A stretch of DNA of 41,813 nucleotides from Flavobacteriales bacterium. GTDB lineage: Bacteria > Bacteroidota > Bacteroidia > Flavobacteriales_D > Parvicellaceae. The position numbers and the translations under genes are program-made. Numbering within the stretch: position 1 is the first letter of the stretch; each line of letters opens with the position of its first letter. This document shows, piece after piece, positions 24,940 through 33,590 of the stretch. The stretch is taken from positions 1 through 41,813 of the forward strand of contig JAGXIB010000094.1 of assembly GCA_024635865.1 (NCBI GenBank), written 5' to 3'. The notes beneath the pieces were generated by a model. The model was given only the letters and a program-made list of their open reading frames with translations. It searched no databases and had not been told where the DNA came from.

Positions 24940-26456
24940 CTAAATTAATGATTTTCCAGTCATTTCTTCTGGTTGCTCTAACTCCATTAAGCTTAAAATT
25001 GTAGGAGCAACATCTGCTAATTTTCCCGATTCTACTTTCTTTGTGTTTTTGTCAATTACAATAATTGGGACTAAATTCGTTGTGTGTGCTGTATGAGGAC
25101 TTCCATCTTCATTGATCATTAGTTCAGCATTCCCGTGATCAGCAATAATAACAAATGAATAATCGTTTTTAACTCCAGTTTCTACTATTCTCTTCACACA
25201 TTGATCTACTGTCTCACAAGCTTTTATAATTGCTTTAGGAATCCCTGTATGACCAACCATATCTCCATTTGCAAAGTTTAGGGCAACAAAATCGACTTCT
25301 CCTTTTTCTAATTCAAAGCATAGCTTATCTGTGACTTCTAGCGCGCTCATTTCCGGTTGCAAATCGTAAGTTGCTACCTTTGGAGAATTAGCCATTAAAC
25401 GTTGCTCACCTTCAAACTCTTCCTCTCTTCCTCCACTAAAAAAGAAAGTAACATGAGGATATTTTTCCGTTTCAGCGATTCTAATTTGTTTTAATCCTTT
25501 TTTCTCAATTACTTCTCCAAGTGTATTTTTAATACTTTCCTTGTCAAAAACAACCTTTATTCCTTTGTAGTTCTTGTTGTAATTAGTCATTGTTACATAA
25601 TACAATGGAACTGTCTCCATATCCCCAATGTTTTCCTGAGTCAAGACTTCAGTAATCTCTCTGCAACGATCTGTTCTATAATTAAAACAAATAACAACAT
25701 CATCCTTTTGGATGGTTACTAATGGTTTCCCCTCTTCGTTTACAACTACATGAGGCTCAATGAACTCATCTGTAATAGATTCTGCATAACTATTCTCTAT
25801 GGCTTCGCTTGCACTTCGAGCCTCTATTCCTTCACCATTTAACAATAGGTCGTAAGCTAAACGTATTCTCTCCCAACGTTTATCTCTGTCCATGGCATAG
25901 TATCGACCAATAACAGAGGCTACTTTCGTCTTTTTATCTGCGAGATAATCTTCTAGTTCCTTCATATATCCTAACCCAGAATCTGGAGCACAATCTCTAC
26001 CGTCGGTAAAAGCGTGAATAAAAGATTGACCTTCTCCTATTCCTTCTTGTTCTAACAAGTCACATAAAGCATATAAATGGTCTTGAGAAGAATGAACTCC
26101 TCCCTTAGAAACTAGCCCCATCAAATGGAGCTTCTTATTGTTTTCTTTGGCATATTTTATTGCCTTTAATAACGTTTCATTTTTAAAAAAAGAACCGTCT
26201 TTTACAGCGTTATTAATTTTTGATAAATCTTGATAAACAACTCTTCCAGCGCCAATGTTAAGGTGTCCAACTTCAGAATTTCCCATCTGACCTAGTGGCA
26301 AGCCAACTTCTTCTCCAAAAGTTAATAAATTATTGTGAGGGTACTTAGTATATAAACTGTCTATAAAAGGTGTATTAGCTAAATGAACACCGTCCGTCTT
26401 ATCTAGTTTACCTATTCCCATCCATCTAAAATGATTAGTACCGTTTTTTTTGACAT
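24940..26456 (-). CDS. gpmI: 2,3-bisphosphoglycerate-independent phosphoglycerate mutase, with an apparent N-terminal frameshift
   Basis: Interconverts 3- and 2-phosphoglycerate in glycolysis. The main open frame (24940-26421, 493 residues) has GQMGNSEVGHLNIGAGR (catalytic Ser of the alkaline-phosphatase superfamily), GRDCAPDSG, GRYYAMDRD, and the metal motifs NFANGDMVGHTG and ADHGNAE. It begins MGIGKLD and lacks the essential N-terminal ILDGWG metal motif. That motif is encoded upstream in another frame: ATG at 26456 gives MSKKTVLIILDGW, then runs into TAG. One extra C in the plus-strand CCC at 26417-26419 would join the two into 505 residues, the usual family length. It is therefore either a one-base assembly deletion or a broken gene. 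A minus-strand TATTTTTG -7 element lies at 26486-26479. Confidence 0.93.
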
Positions 26457-26478
26457 GTTTATCCTTTTTTAATTATTA

Positions 26479-26486
26479 CAAAAATA
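26479..26486 (-). promoter_or_regulatory. Candidate -7 element for gpmI (TATTTTTG)
   Basis: Minus-strand TATTTTTG matches TAnnTTTG, 23 bases upstream of the ATG at 26456. This position supports 26456, not 26421, as the native gpmI start. Confidence 0.5.
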
Positions 26487-26519
26487 GAAAATTAGATTCA
26501 GATGTAGAAAATTCTATTT
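26485..26519. repeat. Imperfect direct repeat upstream of gpmI
   Basis: TAGAAAATT occurs at 26485-26493 and again at 26505-26513, with similar following bases (AGATTC / CTATTT). The copies are 20 bases apart, about two helical turns, next to the candidate gpmI -7 element. Possibly operator half-sites, or low-complexity AT-rich sequence. The 181-base gap to the ABC ATPase gene holds nothing else I recognise. Confidence 0.3.
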
Positions 26520-26637
26520 CAGGCATTTATAATTAAACGCAAGTAACTATTTTTTAATTTAGCCGTATAGGTTTTTATCTCATTGTTTTAAACAAGTTTA
26601 ATTATTCAAGATAACTGACCTAAGGTAATCGTTTATT

Positions 26638-27555
26638 ATGACCAATATAATTGAAATTAAATCACTTTCTTTTTGCTACTCTAAACAAAATAAAATTCTA
26701 AACAATTTATCTTTAAGTGTCCCTGAGGGCTCTATCTATGGTTTTTTAGGCCAAAATGGAGCTGGTAAATCGACTACCATGAGTTTAATTTCAGGCTTAA
26801 TCCCTGAGCAATCTAATTCGATTAAGCTATTTAATAAGCCTATTCAAGATCAATTACCTCAAGCTTTTTCTAAAATAGGAACTCTTATAGAGTCTCCAGC
26901 ATTATACCTTCACCTAAGTGGATATGATAATTTAAAGTACATAGCAAAAATTAAAGGAATAAGCTTGGTTAAGGTAAATGAAGTTCTAGAGCTAATAGGC
27001 CTTAAAAACGAACAAAAAAAGGCCGCTAAAAACTATTCTCTTGGAATGAAACAACGCTTAGCAATAGGCATGGCTCTATTAGGAGACCCAAAACTACTAT
27101 TACTTGACGAACCTGTGAATGGATTAGATCCATCGGGGATTAAAGAAGTTAGGAACTTGCTTATAAAATTAAATCAAGAAAAAGGAATTACCATATTCAT
27201 TTCTAGCCATTTACTTTCTGAAATAGAAAAAATGTGTACTCACATTGGAATAATAAACAATGGAGAAGTTGTCTTTGAGGGCACAATGAAAGAATTATCT
27301 GAAAAATCTACAGTAAAAAATATTGAAGTCACATTAAATAATGCTCAACATTGGGCAGACGAGCTGAACAAAGATTCATTAATGAAAGTCTCTATTATTA
27401 ACGAAACAAAAATAATTATACAAATTGAAAGTTCAACTTCGGTTCCTGGTTTCATAAAAAAACTAGTCAATATGGGAATAGATATTGATCAATTTAAAGT
27501 GCTAGATGAACTTGAAGATATTTTTATGGAAATCACAGATTCTAAAGCAGAATAA
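26638..27555 (+). CDS. ABC transporter ATP-binding protein (BcrA/NatA-like)
   Basis: 305 residues. Walker A GQNGAGKST (about residues 37-45), Q-loop region IESPALYLHLSG, signature YSLGMKQRLAIG, Walker B LLLLDEP followed by NGLDPSG, and the H-loop ISSHLLSE. The form 'SLGMKQRLGIA' with the C-terminal extension (about 220-305) is typical of drug, lantibiotic or sodium export ATPases that pair with ABC-2 permeases. The partner permease follows directly: its preferred ATG is 4 bases after this stop. Cargo cannot be read from the sequence. Confidence 0.94.
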   Translation: MTNIIEIKSLSFCYSKQNKILNNLSLSVPEGSIYGFLGQNGAGKSTTMSLISGLIPEQSNSIKLFNKPIQDQLPQAFSKIGTLIESPALYLHLSGYDNLKYIAKIKGISLVKVNEVLELIGLKNEQKKAAKNYSLGMKQRLAIGMALLGDPKLLLLDEPVNGLDPSGIKEVRNLLIKLNQEKGITIFISSHLLSEIEKMCTHIGIINNGEVVFEGTMKELSEKSTVKNIEVTLNNAQHWADELNKDSLMKVSIINETKIIIQIESSTSVPGFIKKLVNMGIDIDQFKVLDELEDIFMEITDSKAE

Positions 27556-27559
27556 AAAT

Positions 27560-29785
27560 ATGAAAAATAAACAATCAAATTTTATTACGGTATTTAATGC
27601 AGAGCTTCTAAAAAAGAAAAAGAAAGGAATTTTCTGGACAAGTCTAATTATAGGTTTAGTATTTCCACTAATCGCATTCCTTAACTCTTTTTCGAAAGGG
27701 TTTACGGATCATATTCCACAACTCCCGTACAATTTCTTTACTTGGTTTTTTAGTCATAGCATAATGGGGTATGCCGGCTTTTTCTTTCCTCTATTAATCA
27801 TAATTTCAGCAAGCAGAATTACACAATTAGATCATAAAAATGGAGGGTGGAAACTTATGGAAACAAGCCCTTTGAGTAGAAGTTCTATTTTCTTTGGAAA
27901 ATTTGCTTTATTACTTACATCAAACCTAATTTCAATTGTCTCATTTATTGTTTTTGGAGCTTTGTTTAGCTTTGTCTTAATATCCAAAGGAGGTATTCCA
28001 GAAGAAGCTGCGACTTCGTTTCCGCTACTTTTTACAGCTCGACTAATCTTTCGTCTATTTATAAGCTCTCTTTTAATCTCTGCCATCCAATATGCCTTAT
28101 CTGTTCTTTTCAAAGGAATGATATGGCCTTTAATTATAGGTTTTGCTGGACTAGTATTTTCACTGTTTTCTAGGGCAATTTTCTTGAAAAACATAAGCTG
28201 GAACCCGTTTCAAATCCTAACAAATGTAGGAACAAGTACCTCAAGAAATGAAGTGGTAGATTTTTTAGTTTATACAGACTTAATTAGTCTATTTCTCTCT
28301 ATTCCTATACTTTATATCTCCTTCGAATGGTATAAGTTCAGAACAATTAAAGTAGCATTCACAAGCACAACTTTAAAAATGGTAAAACTGTTAATCATTG
28401 TTTGTCTATCTGGTTTAGGTTTAGGTTATTTACTTACCCCAAATCAATCAAAAACTTATGAAAAAACTATTTTAGCAGGGGAAATAGAGAGCGACACCCC
28501 TATAGAGTTTGTGTATTTAATTGATAATGTACTTGGGGATACAATTGTTAAAGCTCCAATAAAAAACAATGACTTTTACACTGAAATTAAAACCCCGTTG
28601 GTTCTTGATTATTACTCATTGGCTATAGACAATAAGCTTGAGGAACCTATTTTCATAGGAGAAAAAGACAGCTTATATATTGAGGCTCGCCTATATAATC
28701 AAGAAAGTAAGATAAAAGTAAAAGGTACTCGTTTAGCAGAAAATCAGATCATCATAAAATCTAAAAATCAGAAAAGTATCATAGAGTATTACTTAAACGA
28801 AGGTGAAAATCTTGACAATGAAGTTTTTTTCACAACTTCTCTTATAGAAGAGTGGGAAAGGAGAAAAATTCAACAATCTAATTACAGAACTGTAGACAAC
28901 TTTATTCCTAAAAACGATTTTAAGAATCGAAATGAAAAATTATTAGCAATTAAATATTTAAACTATTGGAATGATTTCAAGAATAAAAGGAAAGCATTAT
29001 TTCCTGATAAAGAAACCATAGAAACAGACCAAATAACAGCTTTAAAAAACCTTATTACTATAAACGATGAAACACTATTGAGCAACCCAGCATACATAAG
29101 GCACCTAAATAAAGAAGTCTCCTCTAAAATAACAGACAACTTAGAACCAAATATTAAAGTATTAGAGGCTTATAAAACAATAGACAAAGGCTCCTTCAGA
29201 GATAAAGTTAATTATCTTCAAATAATAAAAAGTTTACAAGAGGCTTCTGATGATACCGAAAGAACATTTATACTTGAAAAATACTTACCTGAAATAGAAA
29301 ATGAGAATTATAAAGCTAAAATTTTAGCTTCAAACAAAGATATTGAGCGATTAAGTAGAGGAAATAAAGCACCTGATTTTTACGCTTACAACACAAAGAA
29401 TGAAAAGATAAACTTAAATAGTTTTAAAGGTAAGTTTGTTTTAATTGATGTTTGGGCTAGCTGGTGCGGACCTTGCAAAAGAGAGACTCCCTTTTTCGAA
29501 AAGTACGCTATTAAATATCAAGACCAAAACATTAGTTTTATCTCTTTGAACGTTGATAAAGAAGAAATAAAATGGAGATCCATGATTCAAAATAAAAAGA
29601 GTGAAAGTATACAGTTAAGAGTAAAGGAAATAGATCAATTTGCTAGTCAATATTCTATCAAAACTATTCCAAGGTTTATTTTTATAGATACATTAGGAAA
29701 TATAATAAACAAAGAAATGCCTCTTCCTTCTTCAAGCTCTTTCGAAATTCTTTTGAAAAATGAAATAAAAGAAATTAAAATCTAA
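27560..29785 (+). CDS. ABC-2 permease fused to a periplasmic DUF4369-thioredoxin (TlpA-like) module
   Basis: 741 residues from the ATG at 27560; an upstream start at 27506 would overlap the ATPase gene. Residues 1-270 are a six-helix ABC-2 permease (helices near 24-44, 68-86, 107-133, 152-172, 180-198, 233-252) with ITQLDHKNGGWKLMETSPLSR as the coupling loop. Residues 274-292 (MVKLLIIVCLSGLGLGYLL) look like a former signal peptide, acting as a seventh helix that would put the C-terminus in the periplasm. Next come a DUF4369-like domain (about 300-400), a helical linker, and a thioredoxin domain with WASWCGPCKRETP (C636, C639) and the cis-Pro segment TIPRF. The C-terminal half is paralogous to the TlpA-like gene at 23819. 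ABC permeases rarely carry such a module. Confidence 0.92.
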   Translation: MKNKQSNFITVFNAELLKKKKKGIFWTSLIIGLVFPLIAFLNSFSKGFTDHIPQLPYNFFTWFFSHSIMGYAGFFFPLLIIISASRITQLDHKNGGWKLMETSPLSRSSIFFGKFALLLTSNLISIVSFIVFGALFSFVLISKGGIPEEAATSFPLLFTARLIFRLFISSLLISAIQYALSVLFKGMIWPLIIGFAGLVFSLFSRAIFLKNISWNPFQILTNVGTSTSRNEVVDFLVYTDLISLFLSIPILYISFEWYKFRTIKVAFTSTTLKMVKLLIIVCLSGLGLGYLLTPNQSKTYEKTILAGEIESDTPIEFVYLIDNVLGDTIVKAPIKNNDFYTEIKTPLVLDYYSLAIDNKLEEPIFIGEKDSLYIEARLYNQESKIKVKGTRLAENQIIIKSKNQKSIIEYYLNEGENLDNEVFFTTSLIEEWERRKIQQSNYRTVDNFIPKNDFKNRNEKLLAIKYLNYWNDFKNKRKALFPDKETIETDQITALKNLITINDETLLSNPAYIRHLNKEVSSKITDNLEPNIKVLEAYKTIDKGSFRDKVNYLQIIKSLQEASDDTERTFILEKYLPEIENENYKAKILASNKDIERLSRGNKAPDFYAYNTKNEKINLNSFKGKFVLIDVWASWCGPCKRETPFFEKYAIKYQDQNISFISLNVDKEEIKWRSMIQNKKSESIQLRVKEIDQFASQYSIKTIPRFIFIDTLGNIINKEMPLPSSSSFEILLKNEIKEIKI

Positions 29786-29807
29786 AAGGTTAGCCTTATC
29801 TAATCTT
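29786..29807. terminator. Weak hairpin between convergent genes
   Basis: 8-bp stem AAGGTTAG / CTAATCTT (one G-U pair) around CCTTAT, filling the 23-base gap between the permease fusion and the sensor kinase. No good T-tract. Confidence 0.3.
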
Positions 29808-29808
29808 C

Positions 29809-30733
29809 TTACAGTTCAACTTCTACAATTGTTCCTTTAGGATTATTGTCTAAAATTTTAATCTTCCCTTTGTGTAGTTTAATAATTCTAGCGACTAAGT
29901 ACAGCCCTAATCCGGTTCCTTTTGTATTTCTAGTCTCTTCACTACCCGAGCGATAAAACAATTTAAAAACGCTTAATTTCTCACTATCTTTTATGCCTCT
30001 TCCTTCATCAATAACTCTAAAGATAGTTCTACTTCCTTTCTGAGAAGCAGACCATATTATTGGTGATTGATCATCAGAATATTTTACAGCATTAGAATGC
30101 AGGTTCTGTATTACAGAAGAAAAATAAAACTCATCAACATTCATAAATAAACGATCATCAATATCATATTCTATTAAGTGGTTTCCCACCATATTATTAA
30201 CGATTTGGGCAATAAAAGCTTTTACATTGACTTTAGTCGTTTTAATCTTAACAGTGGATTCATCGACCTTAGACGCCAATAAAATATCTTCAACTAATTG
30301 TTGTAGTCTATTCTGATCAGAATAGACTTTCCTTAGAATATCTTTCTCTTTTTCTTTAGGTAAATCTCTCTTTATTAGTGTTTCGATAAATAATTTAGTT
30401 GAAGCAATAGGAGTTTTTAACTCATGGGTAACAGATAAGTTAAAGTTCTTTTTTTCATGAACTAAAGCTAACTCCTTCAGTATAGATCGACGAATAAAAT
30501 ACAAGCCAACAAAAAGTAAGGTGATAAAAACAGCCGATTCTCCAGCGATCATCATTGTTTTATTACGAATGATGGTATCGTCAGTATTTACAAGCTTGTT
30601 TAACTGAATAATGTGATATGCCCACCACATTAACTGTAAGAAAACATACCCAAATAAGATGAATAATATAAGAAGTGATTTGTTGACTTTACTTTTGATA
30701 AGGCTATTTTTTATGTAAAAATAATGAATTCAT
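29809..30733 (-). CDS. Sensor histidine kinase, first helix out of frame with its only ATG
   Basis: The conventional ATG at 30630 gives 273 residues: one helix (about 27-46), HisKA with NLSVTHELKTPIASTKLF (the phosphoacceptor His), and an ATPase domain with NLHSNAVKYS, DEGRGI, F box and GTGLGLYLV. In-frame sequence continues upstream of that ATG as NKSLLILFILFGYVFLQLM, clearly a first membrane helix, back to a TGA at about 30727, with no ATG/GTG/TTG. An ATG at 30733 lies in another frame and starts MNSLFLHKK-stop. Removing one base from the T5 run (plus-strand A5, 30717-30721) or the A6 run (T6, 30707-30712) joins it, giving about 307 residues with two helices. So either a homopolymer error/frameshift or a rare non-standard start. 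No response regulator is adjacent. Confidence 0.85.
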
Positions 30734-30875
30734 GACAGAATTAATATGAAATGATTAAATACTAATTAAATAAAAGGTTGGTTTATTGATTGAGTTAAGT
30801 AAAGAAAAATGAATAACTTAGTGTTTAGGTTAATTTTCAAAAGATAGAGCTCAAGATGTTTCTAATTTATAAAAA

Positions 30876-31109
30876 ATGACAAAGCAAGCTTTTGAAAGTA
30901 AAATAATGGAAGAGGTTAATTCTCTGGAAAGGTATTTAGGCCTTTATTTTAACCCTAGAGAAGAAGGATTTGCACATCAAAAAAACCAAATAAAAACAGA
31001 ATTAGAAAACAAGATTAAATCACTCGAAGGGCTAATCAGTAGAATTATAGATAAATCATTAAAAAGTCGTTGTCTAACAGTTATTAAAAGAGCTAAACAA
31101 AATCTTTAA
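30876..31109 (+). CDS. Small hypothetical protein (77 residues)
   Basis: No family recognised. The sequence is strongly charged (Lys/Glu-rich) and looks all-helical, with heptad-like stretches at about 1-22 (QAFESKIMEEVNSLERYLG) and 38-74 (QIKTELENKIKSLEGLISRIIDK...). The central LYFNPREEGFAHQK has Pro/Gly and could be a turn. There is one Cys near the end (KSRCLTV). No signal peptide, so cytoplasmic. It is 23 bases upstream of the carboxypeptidase gene and may share its transcript. Codon use looks like its neighbours. It could be a small adaptor or regulator; nothing in the sequence fixes the role. Confidence 0.65.
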   Translation: MTKQAFESKIMEEVNSLERYLGLYFNPREEGFAHQKNQIKTELENKIKSLEGLISRIIDKSLKSRCLTVIKRAKQNL

Positions 31110-31141
31110 GTAAAACGTTTTCTAAAAACAAAATGCACAAA

Positions 31142-33493
31142 ATGAAATACCTAATATCCATCATACTCTCAATTACTCTAGCTGGAGCAGTGTCTTCTCA
31201 GAGCGTATATCATAAAGCAAAAGTCTATTATAGCTCTGCAAAAGATTTAATCTTATTAGCAAATCAGGGAGTTAGTATAGACCATGGTATGCAAAAGAAA
31301 GGTGTTTTTATAGAGTCAGATTTTTCTCAAAATGAGCTAAATATTGTAAAAGCCTTGGGGTTGGATTATAAAATAACCATTCCTAATGTTTCAGAATATT
31401 ACCAGAATCAAAACAATGTAAAAAGTCAGAATAAAAATGCAAGTTGCAATAGTCAGTTTAATTACGCAGTACCTACCAATTATAATAATGGTTCTATGGG
31501 TGGTTTTTTAACTTATAGCGAAATGTTGCAAGAGTTAGACGACATGGCTAACCTTTATCCTAATTTAATCTCTGTGAAACAAAGTATTTCTAGTTTTTCT
31601 ACAGTTGAAGGAAGGCCTGTTTACTGGGTTAAAATATCCGATAACCCAAATACTAATGAAACCGAACCAGAAATGCTTTACACAGCTATACACCATGCAA
31701 GAGAGCCTGGTTCTTTACAGCAAACTATTTTTTACATGTGGTATTTGTTAGAAAACTATGGTTCAAATGAAGAAGTTAAAGCCATTATAAACAATACTGA
31801 ACTTTACTTTGTGCCTTGTATTAACCCCGATGGATATATTTACAATGAGACAACAAACCGAAATGGAGGCGGTTTATGGCGTAAAAACAGAAGAGATAAC
31901 TTAGACGGCGAATTTGGTGTAGACTTAAATAGAAATTATAATTATCAATGGGGAGGAGCCGGAACAAGTCCGAATACTAATAGTGACATTTACAGAGGTC
32001 CAACTGCTTTCTCTGAAGTTGAAACACAAGCAATAAAATGGTTTTGCGAACAGCATGATTTTAAAATTGCATTAAACAGTCACAGTTACAGTAATTTATT
32101 ACTCTACCCCTTTGGATATGCTACAGGTCAAATTTCAGCAGACGATGCTACTTTTAGTGCTATATCTAAAGTTATGGTTGAGCAAAATGGATACGTTAAT
32201 CAAATTTCTGCTGCTCTTTATGCTGCTGCAGGTGATTCTGATGATTGGATGTACGGAGAAACTAGCACTCACAATAAGATTTTAGCCATGACCCCCGAAG
32301 TTGGAAGTAGTTTTTGGCCTGCTCAAAATTCGATTGTTCCTTTGTGTAAGGAGATGGTCTATCATAATTTAATGGCGGCTAACTTCATTACTAATTATGC
32401 TAAAACAAAAGATAACTCCTCTTTCTCAGTAACTCAAACAGCTGGCTACTTTAACTATAAAACACAACGATTGGGACTAGATAACCCAGGAGACTTTACT
32501 GTTACAGTAGTTCCTATCTCTTCTAACATAATTGCTGTAGGAGGAACGAATACTCACAATGGAATGACTTTATTACAAACAGATTTAGACTCTATAGCTT
32601 ATACGCTTTCCCCTTCGATACAAGATGGAGACGAAATAAAGTATATTCTTGTCACAAACAATGGACTGTACGATTCTAAAGATACGGTTAGAAAGTTCTA
32701 TGGAGCGTTTCAACCTGCTTTAGCCGATAATGGAGATAATACCGCAAACTGGAGTACCAATGGAATGTGGGGAACTACTTCTCAATTCTCCTACTCTCCT
32801 TCTACCTCCATTACAGATTCTCCAAATGGGAATTATAGTAACCAGTCTAACACATCAATAGAACTGACCAATGAAACGTCTCTAAGCAATGCTATAGCTG
32901 CAAACGTTAGTTTTTATGCAAAGTGGAATGTAGAGGCTGGCTGGGATTATGTTCAGTTCGAAATTTCTACAAATGGAGGTTCAAATTGGATTCCTCAATG
33001 TGGAAAATTTACTGGAATAGGAAATAACAATCAAGCAGAAGGAGAGCCTTTATATGATGGGCTTCAAAATGCTTGGGTAAAAGAAGAGATCGATTTAAGT
33101 AACTACCTAGGACAAAACATTAAAGCTCGTTTTCAATTAGTTTCTGACCAAGGAGTAACAGAAGATGGCTTTTATTTTGATGATTTTAACATTAGTGTTA
33201 TATACGGAAGTAATGCAATAGAAGAGTTAAGTACTAGTCATTATCATGTAAGCCAAAACAGCCCTAACCCAAGTACTAGAAATACAGCTGTTTATTACCA
33301 AATAAATAACAATACCTCTAATCGTTTTGTATTGATTAACCAAGTAGGTAAAGTGATTAAAACAGAACAACTATTAGATAAAAAAGGTCAATTAAACATT
33401 AACACGAATGAGTTAGCCGCTGTGGTTTACTTCTATTATATTACCGATGGTAAAACCACTTCTGCAACTTATAAAATTCTAGTCGTTGAGTAA
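31142..33493 (+). CDS. M14 zinc carboxypeptidase with T9SS sorting domain
   Basis: 783 residues from the ATG at 31142, chosen because MKYLISIILSITLAG starts the signal peptide; an ATG three codons upstream is the alternative. After a propeptide-like region (about 20-110), the catalytic domain shows the zinc motif AIHHAREPGS (His and Glu of HxxE), NPDGY, GVDLNRNYNYQWGG (substrate Arg), NSHSYSNLLLYPFGY (third His ligand) and TPEVGSSFWP (catalytic Glu). A beta-sandwich follows (about 540-690, with FYFDDFNIS). The last ~75 residues (VSQNSPNPSTRNTAVYY... to ATYKILVVE) are a T9SS type A sorting domain. A secreted extracellular peptidase for protein degradation. Confidence 0.95.
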   Translation: MKYLISIILSITLAGAVSSQSVYHKAKVYYSSAKDLILLANQGVSIDHGMQKKGVFIESDFSQNELNIVKALGLDYKITIPNVSEYYQNQNNVKSQNKNASCNSQFNYAVPTNYNNGSMGGFLTYSEMLQELDDMANLYPNLISVKQSISSFSTVEGRPVYWVKISDNPNTNETEPEMLYTAIHHAREPGSLQQTIFYMWYLLENYGSNEEVKAIINNTELYFVPCINPDGYIYNETTNRNGGGLWRKNRRDNLDGEFGVDLNRNYNYQWGGAGTSPNTNSDIYRGPTAFSEVETQAIKWFCEQHDFKIALNSHSYSNLLLYPFGYATGQISADDATFSAISKVMVEQNGYVNQISAALYAAAGDSDDWMYGETSTHNKILAMTPEVGSSFWPAQNSIVPLCKEMVYHNLMAANFITNYAKTKDNSSFSVTQTAGYFNYKTQRLGLDNPGDFTVTVVPISSNIIAVGGTNTHNGMTLLQTDLDSIAYTLSPSIQDGDEIKYILVTNNGLYDSKDTVRKFYGAFQPALADNGDNTANWSTNGMWGTTSQFSYSPSTSITDSPNGNYSNQSNTSIELTNETSLSNAIAANVSFYAKWNVEAGWDYVQFEISTNGGSNWIPQCGKFTGIGNNNQAEGEPLYDGLQNAWVKEEIDLSNYLGQNIKARFQLVSDQGVTEDGFYFDDFNISVIYGSNAIEELSTSHYHVSQNSPNPSTRNTAVYYQINNNTSNRFVLINQVGKVIKTEQLLDKKGQLNINTNELAAVVYFYYITDGKTTSATYKILVVE

Positions 33494-33590
33494 GTTTTAA
33501 TTATACCTTCAATAAAAAAATCGATCTACATATCTTTAGTTTTAGTATTAGTATTGAATATTTTTATGATGTTTACTCCTTAAAAATCTT

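Noticed and set aside
26411-26456. Programmed ribosomal frameshifting in gpmI.
   Set aside because: No slippery heptamer with a downstream structure is evident at the CCC/GGG run, and no such recoding is known to me for this enzyme; an assembly deletion is simpler. Kept only as a minor alternative in the finding.
33494-33590. Possible terminator between the carboxypeptidase and PorZ-like genes.
   Set aside because: The 97-base gap is AT-rich but contains no stem that stands out; the TATTAGTATTGAATATTT segment pairs only weakly.
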